DNA from: Runella zeae DSM 19591 | GTDB lineage: Bacteria; Bacteroidota; Bacteroidia; Cytophagales; Spirosomataceae | NCBI RefSeq assembly: GCF_000423565.1 | Contig: NZ_AUIF01000003.1 | Coordinates: 186,001 to 250,000 of the forward strand | DNA: 64,000 bases | Direction: 5' to 3' | In this document: positions 44,760-53,600 of the stretch, piece by piece | Position numbering within the stretch: the first letter of the stretch is position 1 | Layout of the letters: the number at the start of each line of letters is the position of its first letter | Program-made: the position numbers and the translations under genes | The notes under the pieces: generated by a model | What the model was told of the DNA's origin: nothing | The model's database searches: none | What the model saw: the letters and a program-made list of their open reading frames with translations, nothing else

Positions 44760-46091
44760 TTAATATGCATTTCGGATTTCTAATAACTTACCATTAATCA
44801 TCAAGTCGGCTAAAGTGCGTAGGTATTTGTTTTGGGCATTGAGTACTTCATTAAAAACATTAAGATATTGGTCGTAGCTAAGCACTCCGCTTTTGTATTT
44901 GATAAGTACGAGTCTCATGTTTTCTTCATTCAATTGATAGTTTTCTTCATTGGCCTGAAGCGAGCGCCGCAATTGTCCATAAGTGATTCTCAAATCGCGA
45001 GTTTCAGTTTGGTATTTGAGGCTTTCGTTGTCAAGTTGCATTTGGGCGATTTCGACATTGACTTTGGCGCGTTGGATACTATTTTGACGAACACGCCCAC
45101 TATAAATTGGAACTTCAAAACGCAAACCTGCCACGCCAATTCCAAACCATTTTTCGTTGAAATTTAGGAAGTTAAGCTGATTGCGTTGAGCCTGCTCAGA
45201 GTACCGAGCGTAGCCTGAAAGTAAGGGTAACTTCTGTTTCTGCTCTTTTTTGAGGGTTTCTTTGGCCAACAAAAACTGCTCGGCTCGTAGCTGAAGGCGC
45301 GGCGCGGCGGTACTTGGCTCGTCAGCTTTAAAAGATAGTGAGGGCAGCATTTGTTTGACCAAAGAGGGATTAAGAGGAATCCCTTCAACGAGGGCAGTAG
45401 TATCGCATACGAGGAGCCGCAATTGGTTTAGATTCTTCTGATACGCCATTTCGTTTTGGTGGAGCGCATCCTCAATGGCCAATTGTGTAGCCCGTACGCG
45501 ATTGTATTCGAGTTGGTCTATAAGCCCTTTTTGTTTACGTTCGGCGGCAATGCGCGTGATGCTATCGTTGTTGGCGAGGTTTTGGCGCGATATTTCAATA
45601 TATATTTTGGTAAACACCGTTGCAAAATACACCCTTGCGGTTTGGGTACTGATGTCGTCTTGCAAAACAAGGGTCTGGAGGGTTCCGATTTTTTGATTCA
45701 CTTTAGCGATTTCTATGTCTTGTCGGAGGGGGGCATTCCAAATAGGTAAAGAACTTTCTATGCCCGCTGTGAGATTATAAGGAACCCCGAACTGAATACT
45801 GCGAAATTCGCCTTCTTTCCCGCCAAAAAACTGGGCAGGAATCAGTTGTGTTGGTAACACAAAGTTGTAATCAAAGGCCGTCGTAAATTTTACTTGGGGT
45901 AAGCGAGAGCCTTTGGCTAAGGCAACATTCCATTTCTGCACTTGGGTATTCTGGCGTGAAATCAGAATATCTTTATTGTTTTTTTGTGCCAACAGAATAG
46001 CCTCATTGACGTCTTTAAGAATCATGGATTGGCTTAAAACGGCACGGCTTCCTAAGAGCACAATTAAGAAAAGAAGAGCTATCTTTTTCAT
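44760..46091 (-). CDS. TolC-family outer-membrane efflux protein
   Basis: 443 residues from the ATG at 46091, where MKKIALLFLIVLLGSRAVLSQ is a clear signal peptide; a longer frame from 46151 adds 20 residues before it. The mature protein has the TolC layout: two repeats of long helices (about 40-60, 130-180, 260-290, 335-400) with short strand segments for the barrel, e.g. LRFEVPIYSGRVRQNSIQRAKVNVE, characteristic of the family. It is the first gene of the efflux operon and would form the outer-membrane exit duct. Confidence 0.9.
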   Translation of the reverse strand: MKKIALLFLIVLLGSRAVLSQSMILKDVNEAILLAQKNNKDILISRQNTQVQKWNVALAKGSRLPQVKFTTAFDYNFVLPTQLIPAQFFGGKEGEFRSIQFGVPYNLTAGIESSLPIWNAPLRQDIEIAKVNQKIGTLQTLVLQDDISTQTARVYFATVFTKIYIEISRQNLANNDSITRIAAERKQKGLIDQLEYNRVRATQLAIEDALHQNEMAYQKNLNQLRLLVCDTTALVEGIPLNPSLVKQMLPSLSFKADEPSTAAPRLQLRAEQFLLAKETLKKEQKQKLPLLSGYARYSEQAQRNQLNFLNFNEKWFGIGVAGLRFEVPIYSGRVRQNSIQRAKVNVEIAQMQLDNESLKYQTETRDLRITYGQLRRSLQANEENYQLNEENMRLVLIKYKSGVLSYDQYLNVFNEVLNAQNKYLRTLADLMINGKLLEIRNAY

Positions 46092-46216
46092 CAATAAGTG
46101 AGTGCTATGTTTTGGTAGCGTTAAGATGATAGTCCAAAACAACTCTACCAATGACGAATGTCAAAGTGAAGGTTTTTGAAACGGACAAAAAAAGCCATAA
46201 AGCGGAAGAAAGGCGT

Positions 46217-46224
46217 TACCTTTG
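46217..46224 (+). promoter_or_regulatory. -7 box before the glycosyltransferase-like gene
   Basis: TACCTTTG, a full match to TAnnTTTG, 66 bases before the ATG at 46290. It lies inside an upstream in-frame extension, which argues that the extension is not translated. Confidence 0.45.
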
Positions 46225-46289
46225 TTGGCTGTGTGAGAGAAATCATATATTTCCTTACTTGTAGCTATTCTCAACATTGTCCAGAAATT

Positions 46290-47162
46290 ATGCACGTTAC
46301 AGGATTTACGTTTATTCGCAACGCCGTCAAGTTTGATTATCCGATTGTGGAGGCTATTACCTCTATTTTGCCGATTTGTGATGAATTTGTGGTGGCAGTG
46401 GGCAAAGGCGAAGATGAAACACTGCGTTTGATTCAGGAAATAGATCCCCAAAAAATCCGTATCATCGAAACCATATGGGACGAAAGTCTCCGAAAAGGAG
46501 GAGTAGTATATGCCAAAGAAACCGACAAGGCTTTTCAGGCAATTGCAGCACACAGCGATTGGGGGTTTTATATCCAAGGCGATGAAGTAGTACACGAAAA
46601 AGATTTGCCAATCATCAAAGAAGCCATGCAAAAGTGGAAAGACGATGCTTCGGTAGATGGGTTGTTGTTTAATTATATTCACTTTTATGGCTCTTATGAC
46701 TACATCGGAGATTCGCCAAAGTGGTATCGAAAAGAGATTAGAGTCATCAAAAACAATAAGAATATATACTCTTATCGGGATGCACAGGGGTTTCGAAAAG
46801 ATGCAAATCAAAAATTACGAGTGAAGCCTATTGATGCCAGTATTTATCATTATGGGTGGGTAAAAGACCCCCGCGTAATGCAGCAAAAGCATCTTCATGT
46901 GCATCAGTTTTGGCACGAAGATGAGGCCGAAAAACACATAAAAGTCTCAGCCCAAGGTTTTGATTATTCCCAAATTGACTCTTTGGATAAATTTACCGGC
47001 ACACATCCACAGGTGATGCAAGCGCGCATTCGCCGTCAAAATTGGGCGTTTACTCATGACATTAGTCATAAAAATCTAAGCCTCAAATATCGATTTAAGC
47101 TTTGGATGGAAAAATACACAGGATGGTATGTAGGAGAATACCGCAATTATAAAATTATATAA
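46290..47162 (+). CDS. Glycosyltransferase-like protein (family 2 type)
   Basis: 290 residues from the ATG at 46290; the extension from 46176 is basic and lies over the promoter. GFTFIRNAVKFDYPIVEAITSILPICDEFVVAVG is the N-terminal strand of a GT-A fold, and YIQGDEVVHEKDL holds the acidic metal-binding motif in place of a plain DxD. WYRKEIRVIKNNKNIYSYRDAQGF and IYHYGWVKDPR are further conserved segments. The protein is soluble. It probably transfers a sugar to a lipid or surface polymer, but the donor and acceptor are not known, and no polysaccharide cluster surrounds it. Confidence 0.75.
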   Translation: MHVTGFTFIRNAVKFDYPIVEAITSILPICDEFVVAVGKGEDETLRLIQEIDPQKIRIIETIWDESLRKGGVVYAKETDKAFQAIAAHSDWGFYIQGDEVVHEKDLPIIKEAMQKWKDDASVDGLLFNYIHFYGSYDYIGDSPKWYRKEIRVIKNNKNIYSYRDAQGFRKDANQKLRVKPIDASIYHYGWVKDPRVMQQKHLHVHQFWHEDEAEKHIKVSAQGFDYSQIDSLDKFTGTHPQVMQARIRRQNWAFTHDISHKNLSLKYRFKLWMEKYTGWYVGEYRNYKII

Positions 47163-47203
47163 AAGTCATTCGGCTTACCTCAACTCACTAACTGCCGCGA
47201 TTT

Positions 47204-47623
47204 ATGACACAGTATGAAGATGCGGACGATTTTTTGGCACATCAAACTCCCGAAATCCGTCAAGTGCTTCAATATATTCGTCAATTGATGTTGGTCGCGC
47301 ATCCCAAAATGCACGAAAAGTTTATGTACAGCAATACCCTTTTCTTCATGTGCTTAGATTATGTATGCTATTTTGGGAAAATCCACAAAACCAAAGGCGT
47401 CGAGATTGGGTTTGTGAAAGGATTTTTACTTTCTAATGAGCAAGGGCTTTTGGAAGCCAAAGGACGTAAGCTGATTAGAGGGATTACGGTGCGTAATCTT
47501 CAGGAGTTCAAAGAGATAGAGGAATCTTTTCTGGAAATAGTGCAAGAGGCGATTTTAATCAACGAAACACGCCCCGATAAGACTTTTGCCAAAATTATTT
47601 TTGAAAAAAGACAGAAAAAATAA
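47204..47623 (+). CDS. DUF1801 domain protein
   Basis: 139 residues. The DUF1801 pattern is clear: a helix start (EIRQVLQYIRQLMLVAHPKMHEKFMY), then CLDYVCYFGKIHKTKGVEIGFVKGFLL and the C-terminal KGRKLIRGITVRNLQEFKEIEESFLEIVQEAI. The fold is YdhG-like, small and cytoplasmic, and no activity has been established for the family. It follows the glycosyltransferase-like gene after 41 bases and may share its transcript. It converges with the M28 peptidase gene, seven bases apart. Confidence 0.88.
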   Translation: MTQYEDADDFLAHQTPEIRQVLQYIRQLMLVAHPKMHEKFMYSNTLFFMCLDYVCYFGKIHKTKGVEIGFVKGFLLSNEQGLLEAKGRKLIRGITVRNLQEFKEIEESFLEIVQEAILINETRPDKTFAKIIFEKRQKK

Positions 47624-47629
47624 GAGCCC

Positions 47630-49099
47630 TTAAAACTCCTCCCATTTCCAATCTCTCCCCAATACTAATTCTTTTTTCAATCCTTGCGCAATCAACAAAT
47701 CGCGGGTTTTGTTGCTATCGAGTTTTTTGGCGGGTAGGTCATTGGCATTGGCCAATGCATATAAGTACATGGCTGTAAATCGAACGCCATCGAGCATTTC
47801 GTTGCGTTTTATTAGATTGAAGTTGTCACAGTTGGCATGATAGCACCCAAAAACTTCCGTCCCTAAACGACTTGCTGGCGCGCCCGTCGGAATACCTTCA
47901 AGCATAAAAGGCTGGTGGTCTGAGTGGAGGCCCGCCCTGCTTACTACCGTATTGGCAAAAGTGTCATCTACTTTCTTGATTTGTTGACCTACTACTTCAA
48001 AAAAAGGTATCAATTCGTCGCGACCACCTACGCTCATTCCGTGTACACTATTGGTCATGTCGAGATTCATCATAAACTTGACATTGTCGAGCTGTTTGGA
48101 TTTTACGAGTTCTTTTACATTTTGTTTTGAACCCAACAGTCCTTGCTCTTCACCCATAAAAAGTACAAAATCTATGGTGCGTTTTGGTTTTATTTTGAGT
48201 GCTTTAAAAGCCCTCGCAATATCTAAGATAGTAAAAGAACCGAGACCGTTGTCGGTGGCACCCGTAGCCAAATCCCACGAATCAAGATGACCTCCGATAA
48301 TGATTTTTTCGGGCGATTTTCCGGGGATAGTGGCCACTACATTTCGCGCTTTGATTTTGCGACTGACATTTCGCATATCTACGATAGCGTGCAAATCGGT
48401 ATCTACCTTAATCCAACTTCTGATTTCTTCACCACTTTCTTTAGAAATATTGACGGCTGGAATCGAAATCAACGAGCCTGTCACGGAAGCGGTACCTGTA
48501 AGAAGGATATTGCCCGGAACTTGATTGACGGTGATAATCGCCGTAGCACCATATTTGATAGCCAAGGCTGTTTTTTCGGAACGGTGAAGGTTTTTTTGCC
48601 CTGTTTTCCCGTTTACTAATCCAATGTTGGCCAATACAATTTTACCTCTGATTGCATCTTTTAGCGCCTCAAAATCTTCTTCTAGGCCATTGCCTACATC
48701 TACGATCGGGCCATTGACTCGGGCTTCTACGGGTGAGTGTGCCAACGCCACCACCGATACAGTCCGAAAGTTATCACTTTTGTTAGGGACGATTTCGAGC
48801 GTTACGGTATCCCGCATCCAAGATTCTACCTCAAAAGGCTGGTATTTTACATCCAAATAACCGTATTTTTTGAGGAGATTGAAGACATATTGCTCCGCCT
48901 TCGCGCCATTGGTACTGCCCGTAAGCCGATGCCCAATCGTTGAAGTTGCCTCTTGAAGGGTTTCATAGGCACGACTATTTTTCAAGACTTCTTCATTAAG
49001 TTTTTGAAAAACACCTACAAACTCATTGTCGCTCCGAAAACTGAGAAAAGAAACAAAACTGAGACTGACAAAACTAGTAAGTAAAAATTGACGCTTCAT
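47630..49099 (-). CDS. M28 family aminopeptidase with PA domain, exported
   Basis: 489 residues with a signal peptide (about 1-22). A PA domain lies at about 110-235 (GKIVLANIGL...RSEKTALAIKYGATAIITVN). The M28 catalytic domain (from about 255) has the zinc ligands and acid in order: GGHLDSWDLATGATDNGLG (His, Asp), LFMGEEQGLLGS (Glu pair), MNLDMTNS (Asp) and SRAGLHSDHQPF (His). Such enzymes cut amino acids from peptides or carboxypeptide ends outside the cytoplasm. It is probably a nutrient-scavenging enzyme. Confidence 0.92.
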   Translation of the reverse strand: MKRQFLLTSFVSLSFVSFLSFRSDNEFVGVFQKLNEEVLKNSRAYETLQEATSTIGHRLTGSTNGAKAEQYVFNLLKKYGYLDVKYQPFEVESWMRDTVTLEIVPNKSDNFRTVSVVALAHSPVEARVNGPIVDVGNGLEEDFEALKDAIRGKIVLANIGLVNGKTGQKNLHRSEKTALAIKYGATAIITVNQVPGNILLTGTASVTGSLISIPAVNISKESGEEIRSWIKVDTDLHAIVDMRNVSRKIKARNVVATIPGKSPEKIIIGGHLDSWDLATGATDNGLGSFTILDIARAFKALKIKPKRTIDFVLFMGEEQGLLGSKQNVKELVKSKQLDNVKFMMNLDMTNSVHGMSVGGRDELIPFFEVVGQQIKKVDDTFANTVVSRAGLHSDHQPFMLEGIPTGAPASRLGTEVFGCYHANCDNFNLIKRNEMLDGVRFTAMYLYALANANDLPAKKLDSNKTRDLLIAQGLKKELVLGRDWKWEEF

Positions 49100-49189
49100 A
49101 CAAGGTGTTGGAGGAGGTAAATCAGCTTATAAAAGTACAAAAAAACTGATTGGTTTGTTTCCCCGTAGATTAAAGTATTTATCAAAAGG

Positions 49190-50470
49190 TCAACGACCTC
49201 TCAAAAGCGAAGTACCAATACTACATTGCAGACATTTTTTTTGTTGGCAAAAATTATTGTAAAGTTCAATAGTTGCTTGGGAGTCAAAAGCGTTTTCTTG
49301 TCTTAATTGTAGTGTTTTCCAGAGCTGAGTGATGTGATTTTGTTCGCCCGGAAGTTTTTCTAGCCATTCCAAAGCTTTATCCAAAAAATTTCGATTGTTT
49401 TTGGCTTCCGAATAAGCCACCAAAAGCGGAATCGCTGTATTGATGACGATATTTTGGATGGAAGTTTTGCCCAAAGGTGGAATAGGCTGAGCGGATTTTT
49501 TGTGAAACTGATAGTGGGTGTGCCAATATTCAGATTGGGTAACTTGGAGGGATTTTATTAACAATTCTAGGCTATCGATGTGGATAAACATAGAAAAAAA
49601 ACTCGTATGTTGTTGAATAAGCGCACTCAATTGTGCCAAGCGAATCGTAGGGAAATTGGTAGGGCGTAGGCGCAAAAACTTCCACTCATGAGGCAATAGG
49701 CGAGTGGAGGAAAGGGTATATTTTTTAGTCAAAAACAAGTGTTCTTTTTGCATTAAAAGAATATAGTTGTCGTCACTTTCGGCAGGTATTAAACCTGCTT
49801 GCCCAAACACCAATGCTTCGATTTGCAATAGATTATCACGATGTTTCTGTAATATTTTCAACGGAAGTCCTTGTGCCAAACGTAGCATTGGCTCTGCATT
49901 GATTTTAAAACCAAAATTTTGGGCAAGGAGCTGATACGCCGTTTCTTCCCAATCTTGTTTGTTTCTCTCCAACATTTCATGTACTACAGAAGCTTTTCTT
50001 TGAAGACGCTGCATCATGACGCGGTCGAGCATAGAGCGTTTCTGAAGGTCTGACACATTCTCAAACTGCCCTGCACAGGGGATACTTTCTTGACTTTCGA
50101 GCAGTGTGTGATAGTTTTGTAAAAGCAATATAGAGGTGAGAGGTTTAAGGGCCAAAGTAGCAATAGGAGTACCATCGGCGCGAAGGATGGGGGAGTCGTT
50201 TTCCCATACTATATGCAAAATGACGCTGTCGTAGAAAGGGTCTTGATGGTGGCTATGTCGAAGCCAATCCGAACTACGTAGGTGCATTTCGATATTGCCG
50301 GCCCATTCGATACCCGCAATGACGACACGCCCATTCAAAAAATCGGGGCCAGCATTGGTGTTACGCATTCCGGTAGCAAGTACTTGGAGCGATTCGTTGG
50401 CGGCAGTGGCAAGGTTGGTTTTGTCAAAATACTGAAACTGCCATAAGAAGTACAGGAAATCTTCGGACAT
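49190..50470 (-). CDS. DUF2851 family protein
   Basis: 426 residues, beginning MSEDFLYFLWQFQYFDKTNL. The N-terminal GNIEMHLRSSDWLRHSHHQDPFYDSVILHIVWEND segment and the C-terminal CQQKKCLQCSIGTSLLRG end are the features of DUF2851, a family common in Bacteroidota. The first part resembles the metal-binding fold of some nucleases, and the last part has a Cys cluster. Function is unknown. No signal peptide is seen, so it is cytoplasmic. It is divergent from the large secreted protein gene, with no operon partner. Confidence 0.87.
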   Translation of the reverse strand: MSEDFLYFLWQFQYFDKTNLATAANESLQVLATGMRNTNAGPDFLNGRVVIAGIEWAGNIEMHLRSSDWLRHSHHQDPFYDSVILHIVWENDSPILRADGTPIATLALKPLTSILLLQNYHTLLESQESIPCAGQFENVSDLQKRSMLDRVMMQRLQRKASVVHEMLERNKQDWEETAYQLLAQNFGFKINAEPMLRLAQGLPLKILQKHRDNLLQIEALVFGQAGLIPAESDDNYILLMQKEHLFLTKKYTLSSTRLLPHEWKFLRLRPTNFPTIRLAQLSALIQQHTSFFSMFIHIDSLELLIKSLQVTQSEYWHTHYQFHKKSAQPIPPLGKTSIQNIVINTAIPLLVAYSEAKNNRNFLDKALEWLEKLPGEQNHITQLWKTLQLRQENAFDSQATIELYNNFCQQKKCLQCSIGTSLLRGR

Positions 50471-50624
50471 AGGTTTGGGTTCAAAATAAAAATGGGTTAA
50501 ATTGAGTTAAAATAAGTACTTTGAGCGTTATATAATGTCACTATGTAAGCTTAGATGTAAGCATATCTTCGTTGAAAAAACTGATAGAATTTTACCCTTC
50601 ATGTGGATTTATAAAAGGTTGTGT

Positions 50625-53600
50625 ATGAAAAGGTTCCATTTTTTGATATTGTTTTTGTGCCTGATAGGACTCCAAAGCCATTCCCAAGTAATCAAGCTAT
50701 CTGAAGAGCCCGCGCAGTTTATAGCAGATGTCCAAAAAATGATGGCTATGAGCGGAAATCCGGTCTATCTCAAATCCGCCAAAAACTTAGAGACTTTGTG
50801 GCTTGATACTCGTTTGACTCAAAATCACCAAAAAAGTATCGTTGCCCTTACAAGGCGTATGGTAGCCAAAGGATACAAACCTACCACACCGCATTTTGAG
50901 CAGCTATTCAGCGGGCTTTATTCTGCGTTTAACGGCCCCTTGGCTAGTCCTAACGAAGTAGAGGGATATTTGGCGGTGGCATCGCAGGTGGTCGAGACCT
51001 ATGATCCCAAAAGCTCGCAGAGGTTTTTTGAAACAGCGAGAGGAGTATTTGAAAATAGAATGCTCTATAGTTCTAATTTCAACAAGCTATTTGCTTTAGA
51101 AGGGACTTTTAGTTTTAAGTTTGTCAATAACCAAGCTCCTACTTCTACCACTACTCCCAATGCCAAACCAACTGCTAATAATGATGGTTGGGGAGATGTA
51201 GTAGCCGATTCGACAGGCTTGCTTAGTGCAACAGCTTATGAAAAAAAGCCTCTTCCTACCGTGACGGGGGCTGTGATTGAATTTAAGAACGTAAACCTTG
51301 TGATGGTCACTGCCAATGATTCGGTAGTGTTGAGTCAAACCAATGGTAATTTGGGAGTTAAAGAAGGAATTTGGGTGGGAGAACAAGGAAAAATGACCTG
51401 GGAAGTAGCGGGTACCCCCGATATTTTTGCGACTTTCGCCAAATATAGTTTTAATACTTCTTTACCAAAAATAAGCGCCGATGATGTAAAGCTTAACTAT
51501 CCTGCTAAATTATCACAACCGTTAGAAGGGACTTTTGAATATGAAAGCAAACGCCGAGCAAAAGGGCAGCTTTCACCTTATCCGAGGTTTATTTCTTACC
51601 GAAACGATGCAAATTTGAAAGGGATGAGCAAAAACATTCAATACAAAGGAGGTCTTTCATTGATAGGATTAAAACTAATAGGAACTTCGCTGAGTCAGGA
51701 ACCAGCCACGATTATTGTGAGTGCTAATGGTAAAACAGCTTTTAAAGCCACAAGCCGTAGATTCGAATTTGCTGATTCCATAATCGTAGCTCCATTGGCT
51801 ACATTTTCGGCACCTTTGAGCCAATCTGACTCTCTTTATCATCCGGGTATTCGGCTTACTTACAATGACTCAGAAGGATTAGTGAAAAGTCAGCGTGCCG
51901 ACCGAACAGGCTACAAATACACCCCTTATGCAGATTCGTATCATAAGATGTTTATCGAAGCCGAGATGCTACGTTGGAGTTTTGTCAAAAATCAAATAGA
52001 GTTTTCGGTTATCGCCGGAAAAACGGTTGTGCCTATCCGATTTGAGTCTTACAGTTTTTTCAAGCCCGAACGTTTCAGGTCTTTGAGTGATCAGTATAGT
52101 TTTCACCCTCTTCTGATGGCGTCCAATTATATTGCCAAGCAAAAAACTCCTACATTTTCACCAGAAGAAATAGCCGAATTTTATAAAAAAGATGCGAATG
52201 CCGTCAGGGCGGCCTATGCGCAGATGATATATGAAGGATACATCACTGTTGATGCTAAAAATGGTTTATTAAGACTTACCGATAAAGGTATTCTAAATAT
52301 TTTGGCAAACAATAAGCAAACTGACTTTGACAACTTTGCCATTACATCTTTGTATCCGGCCAATACCACCACTGCCAATGCTTCCATAGATTTGAAAGAT
52401 TATGTACTCACCATTAGAGGAGTAGAAAGATTTACGGTGAGTGATTCCCTCAAAATTGTGGCGATTCCTTCTGACAAGGAAGTGAAAATATTTAAAAATC
52501 GGGATTTTATGATGAATGGTCGCTTGGTTTCGGCCAATTTCCGATTCAATGGCCGTGATTTGGCCTTTAATTACGATAAGTTTTTTGTGGACTTAAACAA
52601 AATCGACAACATCACTTATATCCCTAAAGAAGCTTATGAAAAAGGAAGTACTACCGAAGTAGGAGGAGAAATGGTATACGAAAAATCCGGACGAATTTAC
52701 CTCAACGATCCGGGCAATAAATCTGGGAAAAAGAAAAATTCGGTATTTCCTCGCCTAAATGTACCAGAAGGAATGACGGTATATTTTGACCAGCCCGACC
52801 GAGGAAACTTAGCCTATAACCGAAAAGTCTTTTTCAAAATTCCTTCGTTAGATTATGATAGTTTGGGTACCCAAGATATTGTGTTTATCGGGATGTTCAA
52901 TTCTGACGGGATTTTTCCTGCTTTTCAGGCACAGCTGCGTTCGATGCCCGACAATTCCCTTGGTTTTACCTATACGCCTCCTGCCAATGGATACAAAGTA
53001 TATGGAAGCAATACAACTGTAAAGTTTACAAAGGAGATCGTCATGGACAAGCAAGGGTTACGCTCACAAGGCGAAATCGCTCACTTGAGTGCTCGGATTC
53101 CTACGCAGGCGATATTGTTTATGACGGATTCGTTGATTGCCAGCGGTGCCGAAGCCGAAATCAAAGAAGCTACTATTGGTAAGGCGTATTTTCCAAAAGT
53201 AGATTTGCGCAACTATAGCCTCCGTTGGATGCCCAAAGCAGATAGTATGTCGTTGACGACCAAGGGAAATACCTTTAATTTTTATAACGGAACGACCAAG
53301 CTTGACGGGCGGATAGTGTTGCGCTCTACGGGGGTGTACGGCAAAGGGTTTTTGCGCCGTGAAGACTCTGAGCTTACTTCCCAAGACATCAAGTTCAACA
53401 AAGAAGGGTTCTTAGCGGGCGAATCACAATACAAGATTATATCGGCTACCAATACCACTCGTCCAGTGCTTTTAGGACAAAATGTAGATGTTGATTTCAA
53501 TATTGTGAAAGGAATAGTAGGAATTTCTACCAATCAAAATTCGCTCGAAAATACATCAATGGATTTTCCATTTGCGTCCTATCGAACGTCTATTAATCGC

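Noticed and set aside
46176-46289. 38-codon N-terminal extension of the glycosyltransferase-like protein
   Set aside because: The extension is basic and unlike the family, and a full -7 promoter box (46217-46224) lies within it.
46161-46811. 216-codon minus-strand open frame
   Set aside because: It lies opposite the glycosyltransferase-like gene, which has conserved motifs; the antisense product is hydrophobic and Cys/Ile-rich as shadows often are.
50535-50624. 30-codon extension of the large secreted protein
   Set aside because: It would place 30 residues before a clear signal peptide.
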